A stretch of DNA of 64,000 bases from Diogma glabrata (lineage: Eukaryota; Arthropoda; Insecta; Diptera; Cylindrotomidae). Position numbers and translations under genes: made by a program. Every line of letters starts with the position of its first letter. The stretch's first letter is position 1. A model generated the notes under the pieces. The model searched no databases, was not told the DNA's origin, and saw nothing but the letters and a program-made list of their open reading frames with translations. The stretch lies in assembly GCA_963693315.1 (NCBI GenBank), contig OY856186.1, positions 232,584,392 through 232,648,391 of the forward strand, given 5' to 3'. Positions 22,438-33,098 of the stretch are shown here, piece after piece.

Positions 22438-25308
22438 TTACTCATCCAATTCTACATGCTCATCTAACTGAATATCTTCAACCTCCTGAACAGTCTCATT
22501 CAATTGACTTTCCTCAACTAATTCGATATTCTCATCGAACTGAATCTCCTCAACAACTTGATGGTTGTCAATCTCTACATTGCCATTTATTTTTTCCTCC
22601 CTATCTGACACGTTAAAATAATAACTTCTTTCACCCACCTCTCTACGGCTGCTATCACTATTCCCTTGATACATGTCAAAACTATTAATCAAATTAGGAT
22701 TCTTTGAACTATAATCTGATACAGAGTGATTGGAAGAATCATTACGCAAATAAGATTTTCTTAAATGCCAAGACGTTCTTCTTAAAATACCACCAGTTTC
22801 AGTTCTTATCAAGTAGGACCTGGGTGTATGATGTTTCTCTATTATTTCCGCTTCATACCATTTTTTCCCTTTTATATATAGAACCTTATCCCCTACATTA
22901 AAATCACTTTTGAACTTCGAGTTTGTATTATAATATTCGGTAACTTTGTCATTTTTATTTCGCAAACTACTTTTAATTAGCTCCTGATGAGGAACGTCTA
23001 AAAGTTTATTTTTAATTGGAAGTTTGGTTTTTGTCCGTCTTCCCAAAAGTATTTGGGCCGGAGAAAATCCAACTTCTGGAATAGCCATATTTCTAAACTC
23101 AAGTAAAGCTAGTTCTACATTTCCGTTATTTTTTTTCAATATTTGTTTAGCAGTTTGTACATTTTTTTCGGCAAATCCGTTAGACCTTGGATAATTTGGC
23201 GAAGTGGTTACAACCTCAAAATTCCAATCTTTTGCAAATTTCGAAAATTCAAAAGAAATGAAGGGCATATTATCCGCAACCAAAACTTTAGGAATACCGT
23301 GACACGCAAAAACGCTCTTTAATTTATCCGCAATTTCTATTGCAGTTTTATTTTTTAGCTTTATTATTTCCAACCATTTGGAAAAATAGTCCCCCATCAC
23401 CAAATAATTATTTTCACCAACTTGTGCCACATCGCAAGCAATTTTCTCAAACGGTCTACTAGGCAACTCATGATGTTGGATTGGTTCTTTTATATTTGCT
23501 GATCGGTGAGTTGCACAGACTCTACACCCTAAAATAAAATTTTCAATTTCAATATTAATTCCAGGCCAATATAATGTTTCTCTGGCTCTTTCTTTAGATT
23601 TTGCTATTCCCCAATGACCTTCATGTATTTTGTTCAGCATTTCTTTCCTCATAATTTGTGGTACTATTACTCGATCTTTAAAAAATAATAAGCCGTTTTC
23701 TACAATTATTTCATTTCTGTTTTTATAATATAGCATTACGCTATCTTCAACGTGGTTCTTATTTTTGGACCAGCCCGCTATGACATACTCCTTCAATTTT
23801 TTTAATATTGTATCTTTCTCAGTTTCCACAATGAATTGTTTTTCTTTATCCGTGGTAACATTTATTGTATGTACAATTTCTACTAAGTTTTCTTCGTCAA
23901 TAGGATCATTTGATTTTGATCTTGACAGGATATCTGCAATGTACATGTTCCTCCCTGGTAAGTACGATGCGACAAATTTATACATAATTAATTTAAGTCT
24001 CATCCGCTGAATTCTGGAACCATGAGAACTAGTAATATCTTTTTTTAATAGACTTACCAATGGTTGGTGGTCAGTTTTTATTTCGATATCACGACCATAT
24101 ATGCAATTGTGGAATCTTTTGCAACTAAAAACAACGGCCAACAATTCCTTTTCAATCTGGGCATATTTTTGTTCACTATCAGATAAACTGCGTGATGCGT
24201 AACAAATGGGTTTACCATCTTGTAGTAATACTGACCCAATTCCATTTTGGGACGCATCCGTTTGAATTACTACCCCCTTTTTACTATCAAATATTCCGAG
24301 AGCTGGAGCTTCTTTTATTGTTTCCTTTAATTTTCTTAATATTTCCGAATGAGTTTTTTCCCATTTAAAAACCCTGTCCTTTTTAAGTAACTCTCTTAGA
24401 CCTGTGGACAATTCGGACATATTTGGGATAAATGCTCGCATATAATTAAGTATACCTAAAATACTTTGTAACTCTTTAACATTCGTAGGGTCTTGAATTG
24501 TATCAATAGCTGAAACTCGTTTTGGGTCTGGTAGAATACCATTTTTGGAAAAAATATGGCCTAAATAATTTACTTCTCTTACTTTATATTGAATTTTGTT
24601 TTTATTGAATTTAATATTTAACTTTTTAGCCCTTTCAATTACTTTTTCCAGAATTTTGTCATGTTCTAGTTCTGATTTAGCAGCAATTAAAAAATCATCA
24701 AGGTAGATTACTACTCCTTCAATGTCACTAAAATTTTCCGAATTAATTTTTTGAAAATACTGAGGAGCCATCGAAAGTCCAAACGGTAATCTATTAAATC
24801 TATAAACTCCAAACATTGTACTAAAACAACAGAGGTCACTAGATTCCTGATCGAGGGGAACATGGAAAAATCCGTCCTTCATGTCCAAAACAGTAAAATA
24901 ATCCATTCCTGATAATTTAGCTGAAAGTTCCTCTAGTGTTGGAATTTGAAAATATTCAGGAATGATAACATCATTTAAATCCTTGGGATCTAAACAAATT
25001 CTCAACTCCTTGCTAGGTTTTTCAACTATCACCAAATTATTTAGCCACTCTACCGCATAATCAACCTTTGAAATTATACCAACCTCTTTCAATTGATCCA
25101 AAGTCTGCTTAAATTTATCTTGCAACATTATTGGAATTCGTCTTGCTGCTTTACGTACCGGAACAGCCTCGGGTTTTATTTGTATGTGACATTTATTTGC
25201 TAAACATCCTATTCCTTGAAACAATTCTTTGTTACTATTTACTAAATTGGTTTTAGAAGTGATTAGATCTATTGAGCATTTTGAACACGTAGAATATTTT
25301 AACAATGC
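22438..25308 (-). CDS. Pol polyprotein: RT, RNase H, integrase
   Basis: About 955 residues. RT has LDMKDGFFHVPL (Asp near 141) and YLDD at about 201-204. RNase H shows QTDASQNGIG with Asp near 350. Integrase has an HHCC finger (HEGHWG through CRVCATH) and the catalytic D (ACDVAQ), D (ADNMPF, where most relatives have DNG) and E (GFAEKNV). The C-terminus is a striking acidic tail of about 45 residues rich in E, D and V in imperfect repeats (EIQFDENIE, DIQLDEHVE). The frame overlaps the end of gag by about 55 nt and is offset +1 (equivalently -2) relative to it, bounded upstream by a TAG at 25309-25311. There is no good ATG at its start, so expression needs a shift, or an indel has separated once-fused frames. 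Confidence 0.93.
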   Translation of the reverse strand, partial: ALLKYSTCSKCSIDLITSKTNLVNSNKELFQGIGCLANKCHIQIKPEAVPVRKAARRIPIMLQDKFKQTLDQLKEVGIISKVDYAVEWLNNLVIVEKPSKELRICLDPKDLNDVIIPEYFQIPTLEELSAKLSGMDYFTVLDMKDGFFHVPLDQESSDLCCFSTMFGVYRFNRLPFGLSMAPQYFQKINSENFSDIEGVVIYLDDFLIAAKSELEHDKILEKVIERAKKLNIKFNKNKIQYKVREVNYLGHIFSKNGILPDPKRVSAIDTIQDPTNVKELQSILGILNYMRAFIPNMSELSTGLRELLKKDRVFKWEKTHSEILRKLKETIKEAPALGIFDSKKGVVIQTDASQNGIGSVLLQDGKPICYASRSLSDSEQKYAQIEKELLAVVFSCKRFHNCIYGRDIEIKTDHQPLVSLLKKDITSSHGSRIQRMRLKLIMYKFVASYLPGRNMYIADILSRSKSNDPIDEENLVEIVHTINVTTDKEKQFIVETEKDTILKKLKEYVIAGWSKNKNHVEDSVMLYYKNRNEIIVENGLLFFKDRVIVPQIMRKEMLNKIHEGHWGIAKSKERARETLYWPGINIEIENFILGCRVCATHRSANIKEPIQHHELPSRPFEKIACDVAQVGENNYLVMGDYFSKWLEIIKLKNKTAIEIADKLKSVFACHGIPKVLVADNMPFISFEFSKFAKDWNFEVVTTSPNYPRSNGFAEKNVQTAKQILKKNNGNVELALLEFRNMAIPEVGFSPAQILLGRRTKTKLPIKNKLLDVPHQELIKSSLRNKNDKVTEYYNTNSKFKSDFNVGDKVLYIKGKKWYEAEIIEKHHTPRSYLIRTETGGILRRTSWHLRKSYLRNDSSNHSVSDYSSKNPNLINSFDMYQGNSDSSRREVGERSYYFNVSDREEKINGNVEIDNHQVVEEIQFDENIELVEESQLNETVQEVEDIQLDEHVELDE

Positions 25309-26470
25309 CTAAAAGTTCACAAGTATCTAAACCTAAAAGTGTCCTTGTCCCTTCATTTCTTACTACAATTACCTCTTGCATATAACTATTATTTTTAAAT
25401 TCTAATAATACCTCAACTTTCCCATATGGAATGACTTCGGACCCCCCAAATGATTCTAAAATTACATCTGTTTTACTTAATTCCAGATGTCCTCCTAATT
25501 TTTTAAACAATCCTACTGGTAAAATATTTAAACTAGAACCAGTATCGATTTTAAATTCCATTTTTTTATCTTCAATACCTATAACTTCGATCCATTCTTT
25601 TTTTGAATATTTATTATTTATTGATCCGATCATGAACTTATTTTGACCTTCATCCACATTATTATCAAGAGAATGAACATTTCTCACATAACACGCCCTT
25701 GCAAAATGCCCTGGTTTTTGACATTTGTAACAAACCGCATTAAGAGCTGGACATCGCTGAAAGCCATGTTTATCATTACATTTTTTGCAAAAATATTCAT
25801 TCTCTTGTTTAACTTGATTAAAAGCATGCATTTTACTATTTTTCACCTTAGAATTATAATTAAAACTAGTTTTAAAATTATTTTTGTTACTCATCTTCGA
25901 TCCTTTAGCTTCAATAGCATGATTGGACGTTGATTGAATATCAGCAGACTGTTTCTTAGTAATTTCCGCCGCTCTGCAGATTTCAATAGCTTTGTCACAC
26001 TGAATGTCCCCCGCTTCTATCAATTTGTTTTGAATTGAAACATCTCGAATTCCTAACACGACCTTATCTCTTAACATAGACTCGTCATCCTTAAATTCAC
26101 ATGATTTGATCAATTGTTGGATATCACATAGAAAATTATCAAACGGCTCCTGGTCTAACTGTTCCCTTCTATAGAATACACACCGCTCGTACACTATATT
26201 TTTCTTTGGATTGCAATACTCGGTAATTTTTTCAACAACTTTCTTGTAATTATCTTTATCATTATCAAGAAATTTAATATTATTGAATATTTTTATAATT
26301 TCTTCTCCACCAATGTAAAGTAACATCGCAACTTTAATTACATCAGATTTTTTGTCGGTTTCGGTAGCAATCATAAAAATGTTTACCTTTTGCATAAATT
26401 CTTCCCAACTTTTACTTAAATTCGATGATATAACAAATGGAGAAGGCAGATTCGTTATTGACTGCGCCAT
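25253..26470 (-). CDS. Gag with zinc knuckles and aspartic protease
   Basis: 405 residues. An N-terminal capsid-like part is followed by two zinc knuckles, CKKCNDKHGFQRC and CYKCQKPGHFARAC (the second is canonical C-x2-C-x4-H-x4-C). A retropepsin-like protease has DTGSSLNILP and a LLGLDTCELLG flap-region end. The ATG spans the junction of the 5' LTR and primer site: its A is the last LTR base and its TG the first two bases of the PBS, so there is no leader after the LTR. The frame ends 55 nt past the start of the pol frame. Confidence 0.92.
   Translation of the reverse strand: MAQSITNLPSPFVISSNLSKSWEEFMQKVNIFMIATETDKKSDVIKVAMLLYIGGEEIIKIFNNIKFLDNDKDNYKKVVEKITEYCNPKKNIVYERCVFYRREQLDQEPFDNFLCDIQQLIKSCEFKDDESMLRDKVVLGIRDVSIQNKLIEAGDIQCDKAIEICRAAEITKKQSADIQSTSNHAIEAKGSKMSNKNNFKTSFNYNSKVKNSKMHAFNQVKQENEYFCKKCNDKHGFQRCPALNAVCYKCQKPGHFARACYVRNVHSLDNNVDEGQNKFMIGSINNKYSKKEWIEVIGIEDKKMEFKIDTGSSLNILPVGLFKKLGGHLELSKTDVILESFGGSEVIPYGKVEVLLEFKNNSYMQEVIVVRNEGTRTLLGLDTCELLGIVKIFYVFKMLNRSNHF
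26460..26469 (-). promoter_or_regulatory. tRNA primer-binding site
   Basis: Minus-strand TGGCGCAGTC follows the 5' LTR's terminal CA without spacer. It fits the 3' end of an insect tRNA-Ser whose acceptor begins GCAGTC; the 17.6/297 group is known to use such a primer. The match extends about 10 bases and then diverges. Confidence 0.75.
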
Positions 26471-27813
26471 GTTGTATTTTATAATTAAATAAAACCAATT
26501 TATTTCTTATAGCTTTTCTTAAGCGTCTTTCTTTATTTCATTTTATAACTTCTGTCATTTTACATACACATGAAGTTCGTTCCACTTTTCTAAAGCCCTA
26601 TATACATTTCCCAGCGAATAAAATGTTATCGATTCGTTCATGAATCGTTGAAGAAACTTCTTCTCTGAGGTGTAGAATCGTGATGGAAAAGGAATGGAAA
26701 TTTGTATGCAAAAAAATAAAATGTCCGCCAGATTCGTGAACGAATGCTCTACTACGATTCATCATGTAATACTACCACTTGAATCGGTATGGAATATATT
26801 CCCCAACGATTCCATAGTGAAATTTAGACTATTTTCTTTAACGATTCTTTACAAAAATTTTGTTATTTTTCACCTACGATTCTATTGGTAGAAATCGAGA
26901 AACAAATTGAATAAAACATTGAAATAATAAAAACACATTTTCGTTTAGTTGAATCTAGTTACAGCTTTAATAAATTTTTTCTAAGTACATATTTATTTAG
27001 GTTAATATATAGTTTCAGTTTAATTTTTATTAAAAATTAGAAAACTAAAATATTAAATTAAATGTTATTTTTGTAATGTTTTTATAACGATTGTTGGTAT
27101 AGCATATTCAGCATTTTGTTTTTTTGCAATGTATCTAAAAATAATTTATAAAATTAATAATAAAATAAATTAAAAAAAATAATTTATAAAATTTACTAAA
27201 ATATAAAATTAATTTATTGAAATAAATTTTAAAATTATTTTAGTTTAATATGAAGATGATTTAAGAAATTATTTAAATTTTTATACATGCTTTCTTCCCT
27301 GGATACATCTTCCACGTTCAATCTTACCAGAACTTAAATCGTTTATCATTCGCCATTGTTGTTGACTTTCTGTAAAAGTTTGAGCAAATATTTTTATTTC
27401 AAACATAAATTTTAATCAAAATAGCGTAAAATTACAAAATTGAAATTAAAAAGCAAAATATCTAGTTTTAGTAAAGTTTGTAAACCTGAATGTTTTCGTT
27501 CGTTGTGTTTTTAGCTTTGGAACTTAATTTTTTACCTTCACTTTCACGTTTAAACTATAAAGTTATACAATGTTTGTTGTTACGTTTTTCTTATGTTAGT
27601 TCTGTTCTGTAAAATTAGTTTATAGATGGCAGTCTCATCAGAGATTTAACCAATCAAAAGTCATTAAAATTGTATAGCAAGAATCGAGATAGAATCGTAG
27701 TGTAGTCTTCCTATGGAAAAGGTATAGAAACTTTCCACTGTAGAAATGAAATTCGTTGGGTTTGATTTCATTCCCTATAGTTATTTATAAAGCTTGTTTC
27801 TTATTCTACAACA
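26470..27813 (-). repeat. 5' LTR, split by a MITE
   Basis: The core is 26470-26609 plus 27761-27813 (about 193 bp including a duplicated TT). It is nearly identical to the other LTR core. The remaining 1151 bp are the MITE at 26610-27760. Confidence 0.9.
26610..27760. mobile_element. 1151-bp MITE inside the 5' LTR
   Basis: The left end is CCCAGCGAATAAAAT and the inverted right end CCCAACGAATTTCAT, matching at nine of the first ten bases. TT is duplicated at the target, and the other LTR shows the empty site. Subterminal GATTCG/CGATTC motifs recur throughout both halves. A second member of the family, in opposite orientation, surrounds the LINE nest at 49741-56243. Confidence 0.8.
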
Positions 27814-27818
27814 TAATT

Positions 27819-28319
27819 AATTGAAAAAATTATCAAATAACTAATCATTTATATTTGGTATAAAGTTTATAATTAATAAAACCATTGTTTGTGCTGTTTA
27901 ATATGTGATATTTAATATGAAACAATGAAAAATAAAATATGGCGTTCATATCAGAAGACTAATTTATCTGTATATAATATATGTATATAAATCTATATAA
28001 TAATGTTGAACTGAAATGAATATCAAGTTGGTGTATGAACAGTTGAATTAAATAAAAATCTATATTGTTCTAAATAAAAAATACAAAGCTTTTTTGGATT
28101 AAGTGTGAGGAAGACAAGTGTTGACTCGTCAAAGGAGCGGAATCATTAATTGATCTTAAATTTTTTTTGGACATCGAAAACTACAGTAACTCGAATAAAA
28201 TCAAAAATAAAATCAAAGAACTTGGCGGCAAAAGGAAGAGGAAAATTTAATACCAGTTAAATCATTGACGGAGAATTACACGAACATATATATCAGATAC
28301 ACTTTAGTCCCCTTTCGTT
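27819..28319. other. 3' flank of the GTPase gene
   Basis: AT-rich non-coding sequence between the gypsy element and the GTPase gene. No further exon was recognised. Confidence 0.4.
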
Positions 28320-29967
28320 TTATAAAATAGTGCATCTCTGTAAATAAAAAAGTTCAACATATTAAAATAAAAACATAATTGGGATAAAATAAAACTATTA
28401 CCCGTTCATTTGCCTTGGATGCTTCTAATTTCAATATTCTAATCTCTTCCAACATTTTTTTTTTCTCTTCTACATTAGCTTGACTAAATTCATTAAGTTG
28501 ATTGCGTAGTGAATTCACCGTTTGCGATTGACTTTCGTTTCTTGATGTATTTTTTGATATTTGTTCTGTTAGGTTATCGATAATTTGTTGTAATTTTCCG
28601 GTTTTTTTTCCTTCATTCAATCCCACATAAAACATTAACCGTTTTTGCATGTTATTGTTTAATGTTAATCTATGAGTATCACGAATTAATTGAGGTCCTA
28701 GTTTTGTTTTCTTGGTATACTGTAAAAATACACGAATCTATTAAAAATACTAATTAGAAAAAGTTATATTGTTTACAATTTGATTTGCCATGTTACAGGT
28801 CCTTTCGTGTGCTTCAATTAGACTTTGTAATTCCATATAATCAGAATCTGGTGAAGTATATTCTTCCATCAAATCTCGATATTTTTCATTTGCTTCATTT
28901 ACTGCGTGCATGCAATTAGTTTCTGTTGTCGCCTTAAATACAGAAGATAATGAAAATCTCCGTTTTTTTAAAATATTCTGAAATGTTACCGATAAAATTG
29001 TAGTGGCCGTTGGTAGCTCGCCACTACTAAAAACATCATGATATTTCTTAATGTATTGTAAAAATTGTCTGCCGGTGATTTCGTTTCCGTGAATTTTTTT
29101 TCTTTGAATATTCTTTTTAGATAATACATGTGGTACAAGATTTTTTAATTGCTCAATAAATTCAGGATTTAGATCTTTTATTTTTCCATCGAAATGTAAC
29201 ATAGTTCTTGCAGCCTCTCCTGGTGCAGGCATAAGAAAACATTCAATATTCTCAAAACAAGATTTTAAATGTTTTCTTATGTTTTTTAATTCATCTTTTT
29301 GATTTGGTTTTATTTCTAGAACTTTGTTTAGTTTTTCACGACCACCTATCAATCCATAAGCATGCTCATACGAAAAAGGCCAATCACGAATTAAAAACAA
29401 TAGCTTTTGAAATTGCTGTAGTTCTGTTTCATCAGATACCAACTTCCCATATTCCGTAAACAACTGCAAATTTGTTAAATCATCCTCCTGAATATTATGA
29501 AAAGTATTATATATTTGAACTGACGACATCATTATGCTCATTGAAAATATTGTTATATTGTCGTGTACAGTAGAAACATTATCAAACGTCCCTTGTGTAT
29601 CCAGTATTATTATGCCAAGTGTATCACCATTTTGTTTGTGAAATTTAAATATTTTTGACCACATCCATATGCCTGATGTATGTGCAGATGATCCACCTCG
29701 CCATTCAAAGCCAGATAATTTTGTTTCCTCATTACCAAGCCATAGATCACTATCATCATTATTATTATCAGTATAAAAATAGTTTAGATATCGTAAAAAA
29801 AATCCAAGTAAAAAACTTTTTCCTTTTCGAAATGCTCCTGATATTGATATTATTGCTAACTTACAATCAAGTGCACCATTTTCTTTAATCGTCTCTTCTA
29901 TTAATTGACCATTTAACACAAATTTTCCATTTTCTTTTCTTAATAATTGAACTGGTAAACCACTCAT
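28320..29967 (-). CDS. Atlastin/GBP-like dynamin-family GTPase, three exons
   Basis: Predicted exons (minus strand) are 29967-28777, 28719-28402 and 28337-28320, with 57- and 64-bp introns, all phase 0, GT...AG, giving 508 residues. The G domain has P-loop GAFRKGKS (44-51), switch threonine in TSGIWMWS (T97), DTQG (123-126) and RD (194-195), all atlastin/GBP signatures. The following part (NLVPHVLSKKN through QYIKKYHDVF) matches the atlastin middle domain. Instead of atlastin's two membrane helices, exon 2 encodes a charged helix with coiled-coil character (KLQQIIDNLTEQIS, EKKKMLEEIRILKLEA). Exon 3 ends the protein in CTIL, a CaaX box predicted for geranylgeranylation, as in some vertebrate GBPs. 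Likely role: GTP-driven membrane remodelling or defence, by inference only. Exon 3 rests on good splice signals but is very short; without splicing, exon 1 would end at a stop near 28750. Confidence 0.85.
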
Positions 29968-31240
29968 TTTTATGTATTACTTTTTAATGTCACTTCTCAA
30001 AATGTTTTTGGCAGAATAAATGAAAATAAGGAGTGCATGCATTTTTATTCTGCAAACCAAATAAATTGATTTGGTAAAAATTATATTAAATATAGGTCTG
30101 GAATCTTTAAATAACTTATAACTGTAACTGTTATTACTTTGATAATAAAAAATATTATGTTTATTAATTTTTTGAGAAAATTACAGTTTAAAATATAACA
30201 ATGTTCGTCGTACTTTGTGTTGTTCGTTATTATGAGATAAGGATATCAATATAAACTTGATAAATTTTTTATTACTTTAATAATAAAAAAAAAATTATGT
30301 TTATTAATTTTTTGTGAAAATCAGTTTAAAATATAACACTGTTCGTCGTACTTTGTGTTGTTCGTTATTATGAGATAAGTGGATTAATAATTTTTGGTAT
30401 AAATAGGGAAATCACATCGTTTATTAAACTTGATAAATTTTTCTTTATTTATTGTATGATTGTATGTATGATTTATACGCAAACATTCATAAAATTTTTA
30501 TATATAAACATTGAATAAATATCTAAGGAAGAGTAACTAGACATTTTGAGTGAAGCATCTAAATTTTAGTATTGGTGAAGTTTGATAGTGTTTGCATTCT
30601 AGCTGGGTGATACTATCTACAATTTGCATATTTATATTTTCAAAACAAATAAAAGAAATAATAAATGTTACATATAAATTTAAAAGCCTAATATGTTTGG
30701 ATAAAATATTTCCTTATATTTTCATATATAAATATTTCTAATTGTCCATACAACACATATTTTAATAATGTTGAATTACTGTAAGAACACCTTATATTCG
30801 GCTGTGATTACGTTTGAAATATGATTTGACAACGATGGATTAAGAAAAATTACATTTATGTAGGGTAATAAAATATAAAATTAAACTAGAAAATAACAGT
30901 TTTTGTAAAGCAAATACTTTATGTTTTTGTTAAAACATCATTCTAAACTCTTTTTATGCGTAGTATTAGTTAAAATATTCTAATCATTGATATGAAATTC
31001 GATGATCAAATTTCAGTGTATTTAAGGTTATTTGTACATATTTTAATGCAACACTTCATTTTTATGAATAAACTACTGCACAAATACTAATAATTGTTTT
31101 GTAAAACATTAATTTAAACTTTAATTTTTATAAATTTTGTTTAATTTGAATATCTTAAAGTAGAATTTCGGATAAAAGCTATCATTTTATTTTAAAGTAC
31201 AAAACGAAATATGTCAAATGTCATGGATGAAGAACGCACA
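29968..31240. other. 5' flank of the GTPase gene
   Basis: AT-rich, no gene. Apart from the duplicated block at 30134-30379 nothing stands out. Any promoter of the GTPase gene should lie here. Confidence 0.4.
30134..30379. repeat. Tandem duplication upstream of the GTPase gene
   Basis: Two copies of a roughly 108-bp block (30134-30240 and 30272-30379, period 138). Each contains GTTCGTCGTACTTTGTGTTG and ends GAGATAAG. They differ at only a few positions, so the duplication is recent. Confidence 0.8.
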
Positions 31241-31895
31241 GGGGTGCGTTTCGAAATTAACTATGGTTAACCGCGGTTAACTTTACTCTACCAAATGTCG
31301 TTCCATAATTAACCGCAAAATAAAAAATTTACTGGATGACAGATGTACTATCGTTCCAAAACTATAAAAATTAGTTGTCATAGTAAATTGTGACGTCACT
31401 GCTTTAACTTTGTTACTCAAGTCTAGAGTAGAGTTTGTTGAGGTTCTAATGTCAAAACATATAAATATTTAAAACGACATGTCAACCGATTTATAAAACA
31501 CAATATAATTTTTTATGATAAAAAAAAATTTTAATTGTTGTGGAAGAAAAAGTTAGAAATTATATTGTTTTGTGAATATATCGTACATTTAATTATTATT
31601 TACTAAGTATTTAATAATTTTTAGTGAAATGTGTTATTTTTATTATTTTTATTTGATACTGAAGACTGAAAATAAATTATAGAAATAAAAAACATACACT
31701 ACATTTTTAGTTTTATTTATCGTAATTAGAATATTAGTTTTTATTAATTTTGAATTTTTAGCGGTCTTTTATAATTTAACTTTGACAGCTTTACTATGGT
31801 AATTTAAATTTAATATTTGACGTCACTATTTTGACTATGACATTAGTGACATTATTACCTTATGGTTAACTGTGGTTAATTTCGAAACGCACCCC
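31241..31895. mobile_element. 655-bp MITE
   Basis: GGGGTGCGTTTCGAAATTAA at the left is exactly inverted apart from one base at the right end (31876-31895). GGTTAAC motifs continue the arm. Flanks ACA and AGA do not give a clean duplication. The termini resemble PIF/Harbinger-type MITEs loosely; not assigned. Confidence 0.8.
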
Positions 31896-32146
31896 AGATA
31901 TACAAATTACATACTTCAAAACTATTCGTGTAGCCACACGTAATTATTCTTCCTTATATATTTATTCAATGTATATATAAAGATAAATTCATAGTGGGCT
32001 TACACCAGCATATTAAGGACGGTCTCCAACAAGCGTGCCGAACGTTAGCAAACATAAATTTTCTTGCCTTGGGTCCTCACAGTCACATATATATTGACCT
32101 TTTTACTTAAACGTCAAAATGAAATATTAAAAATACTTACAAATAT

Positions 32147-33098
32147 CCGGGGGGCAATAGTGAATTTATGTTAATACAAAATCTTCAGTTTTTGTATGAA
32201 AAGTGTTAAAAATATAATTTAAAAATGTAACTAGGAATTGTTAATAACATTTATAAAAATATTATGTATAAACTGGTTGAAAATATTCAATAAATTTGTG
32301 TTAAATCAATGTTTTTGGTTGCCCGTAGTGATGTTTAGTTACTGGAAAATCTTCAGTGTTGTGTATGAAAAGAGTCAAAAAACAGTTTAAACTAATTAAA
32401 TAATAAACTAGACTACAAGTTAATAATAGTATTAATATAAGGGTATATACACATTTGTTGAATATATTCAATAAATTTATGCTAAAGTCAATGTTTTTTG
32501 TTAATAGTACACCTTTTTTCCCGAAAAAAACTTGACAAATGTGAGCAGCTGATTTGTATTTCGAAAACCTTAAATAATTGTTATTTCTTGCAAATCAAGA
32601 TCGTTTTGCGTTGTATTTAAATTGTTTTTGCAGTAAATTTTAATACATAATTACTGATTTCTAATTATCATTAGACAGATTATAACGACGTAACGACAGA
32701 TTACATACAGAAATATAAGGACGTAACGACAGATTACATACAGCAATATAACATTGATTTTAACATAAATTTATTGAATATATTTCACTAATTTGTACAC
32801 ACCACTTATACTAATGTTATTATTAATTTGTAGTTTAGTTAATTATTTAACTATTTTAAATCATTTTTGAGCATTTTTCATAAATAAAACTGAAGATTTT
32901 CCAGTAACTAAAAAACACTGCGGGCAACCAAAAACATCGATTTTACATAAATTTATGAAATATTTTTAGCCAGTTTATACTTACTACTTGTTTAAATGTA
33001 ATTAACAATTCCTAGATAAATTTTTAGTTTATTTTTTAACACTTTTCATACAAAAACTGACGATTTTGTATTAACAAAAATTCACTTTTGCCACCCGG
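32147..33098. mobile_element. 952-bp foldback element
   Basis: Left CCGGGGGGCAATAGTGAATT faces right AATTCACTTTTGCCACCCGG. Similarity continues for more than 300 bp in each arm through motifs such as GGTTGCCCG/CGGGCAACC and CTGAAGATTTTCCAGTAACT. The element is nearly all arm with a small centre, as in Foldback-type elements. It has no coding capacity. Confidence 0.78.

Larger units (their letters stand above)
21255..27813 (-). mobile_element. Complete minus-strand Ty3/gypsy element
   Basis: Both LTRs begin TGTTGTA and end TACAACA (plus-strand reading). The whole element is flanked by TAATT at 21250-21254 and 27814-27818, a 5-bp target duplication. Inside, on the minus strand, come a tRNA primer site, gag-protease, pol and a polypurine tract in the correct order. 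Without the MITE inserted in each LTR, the LTRs are about 191 bp and nearly identical (one obvious substitution), so this is a young copy with intact catalytic residues. Confidence 0.94.
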
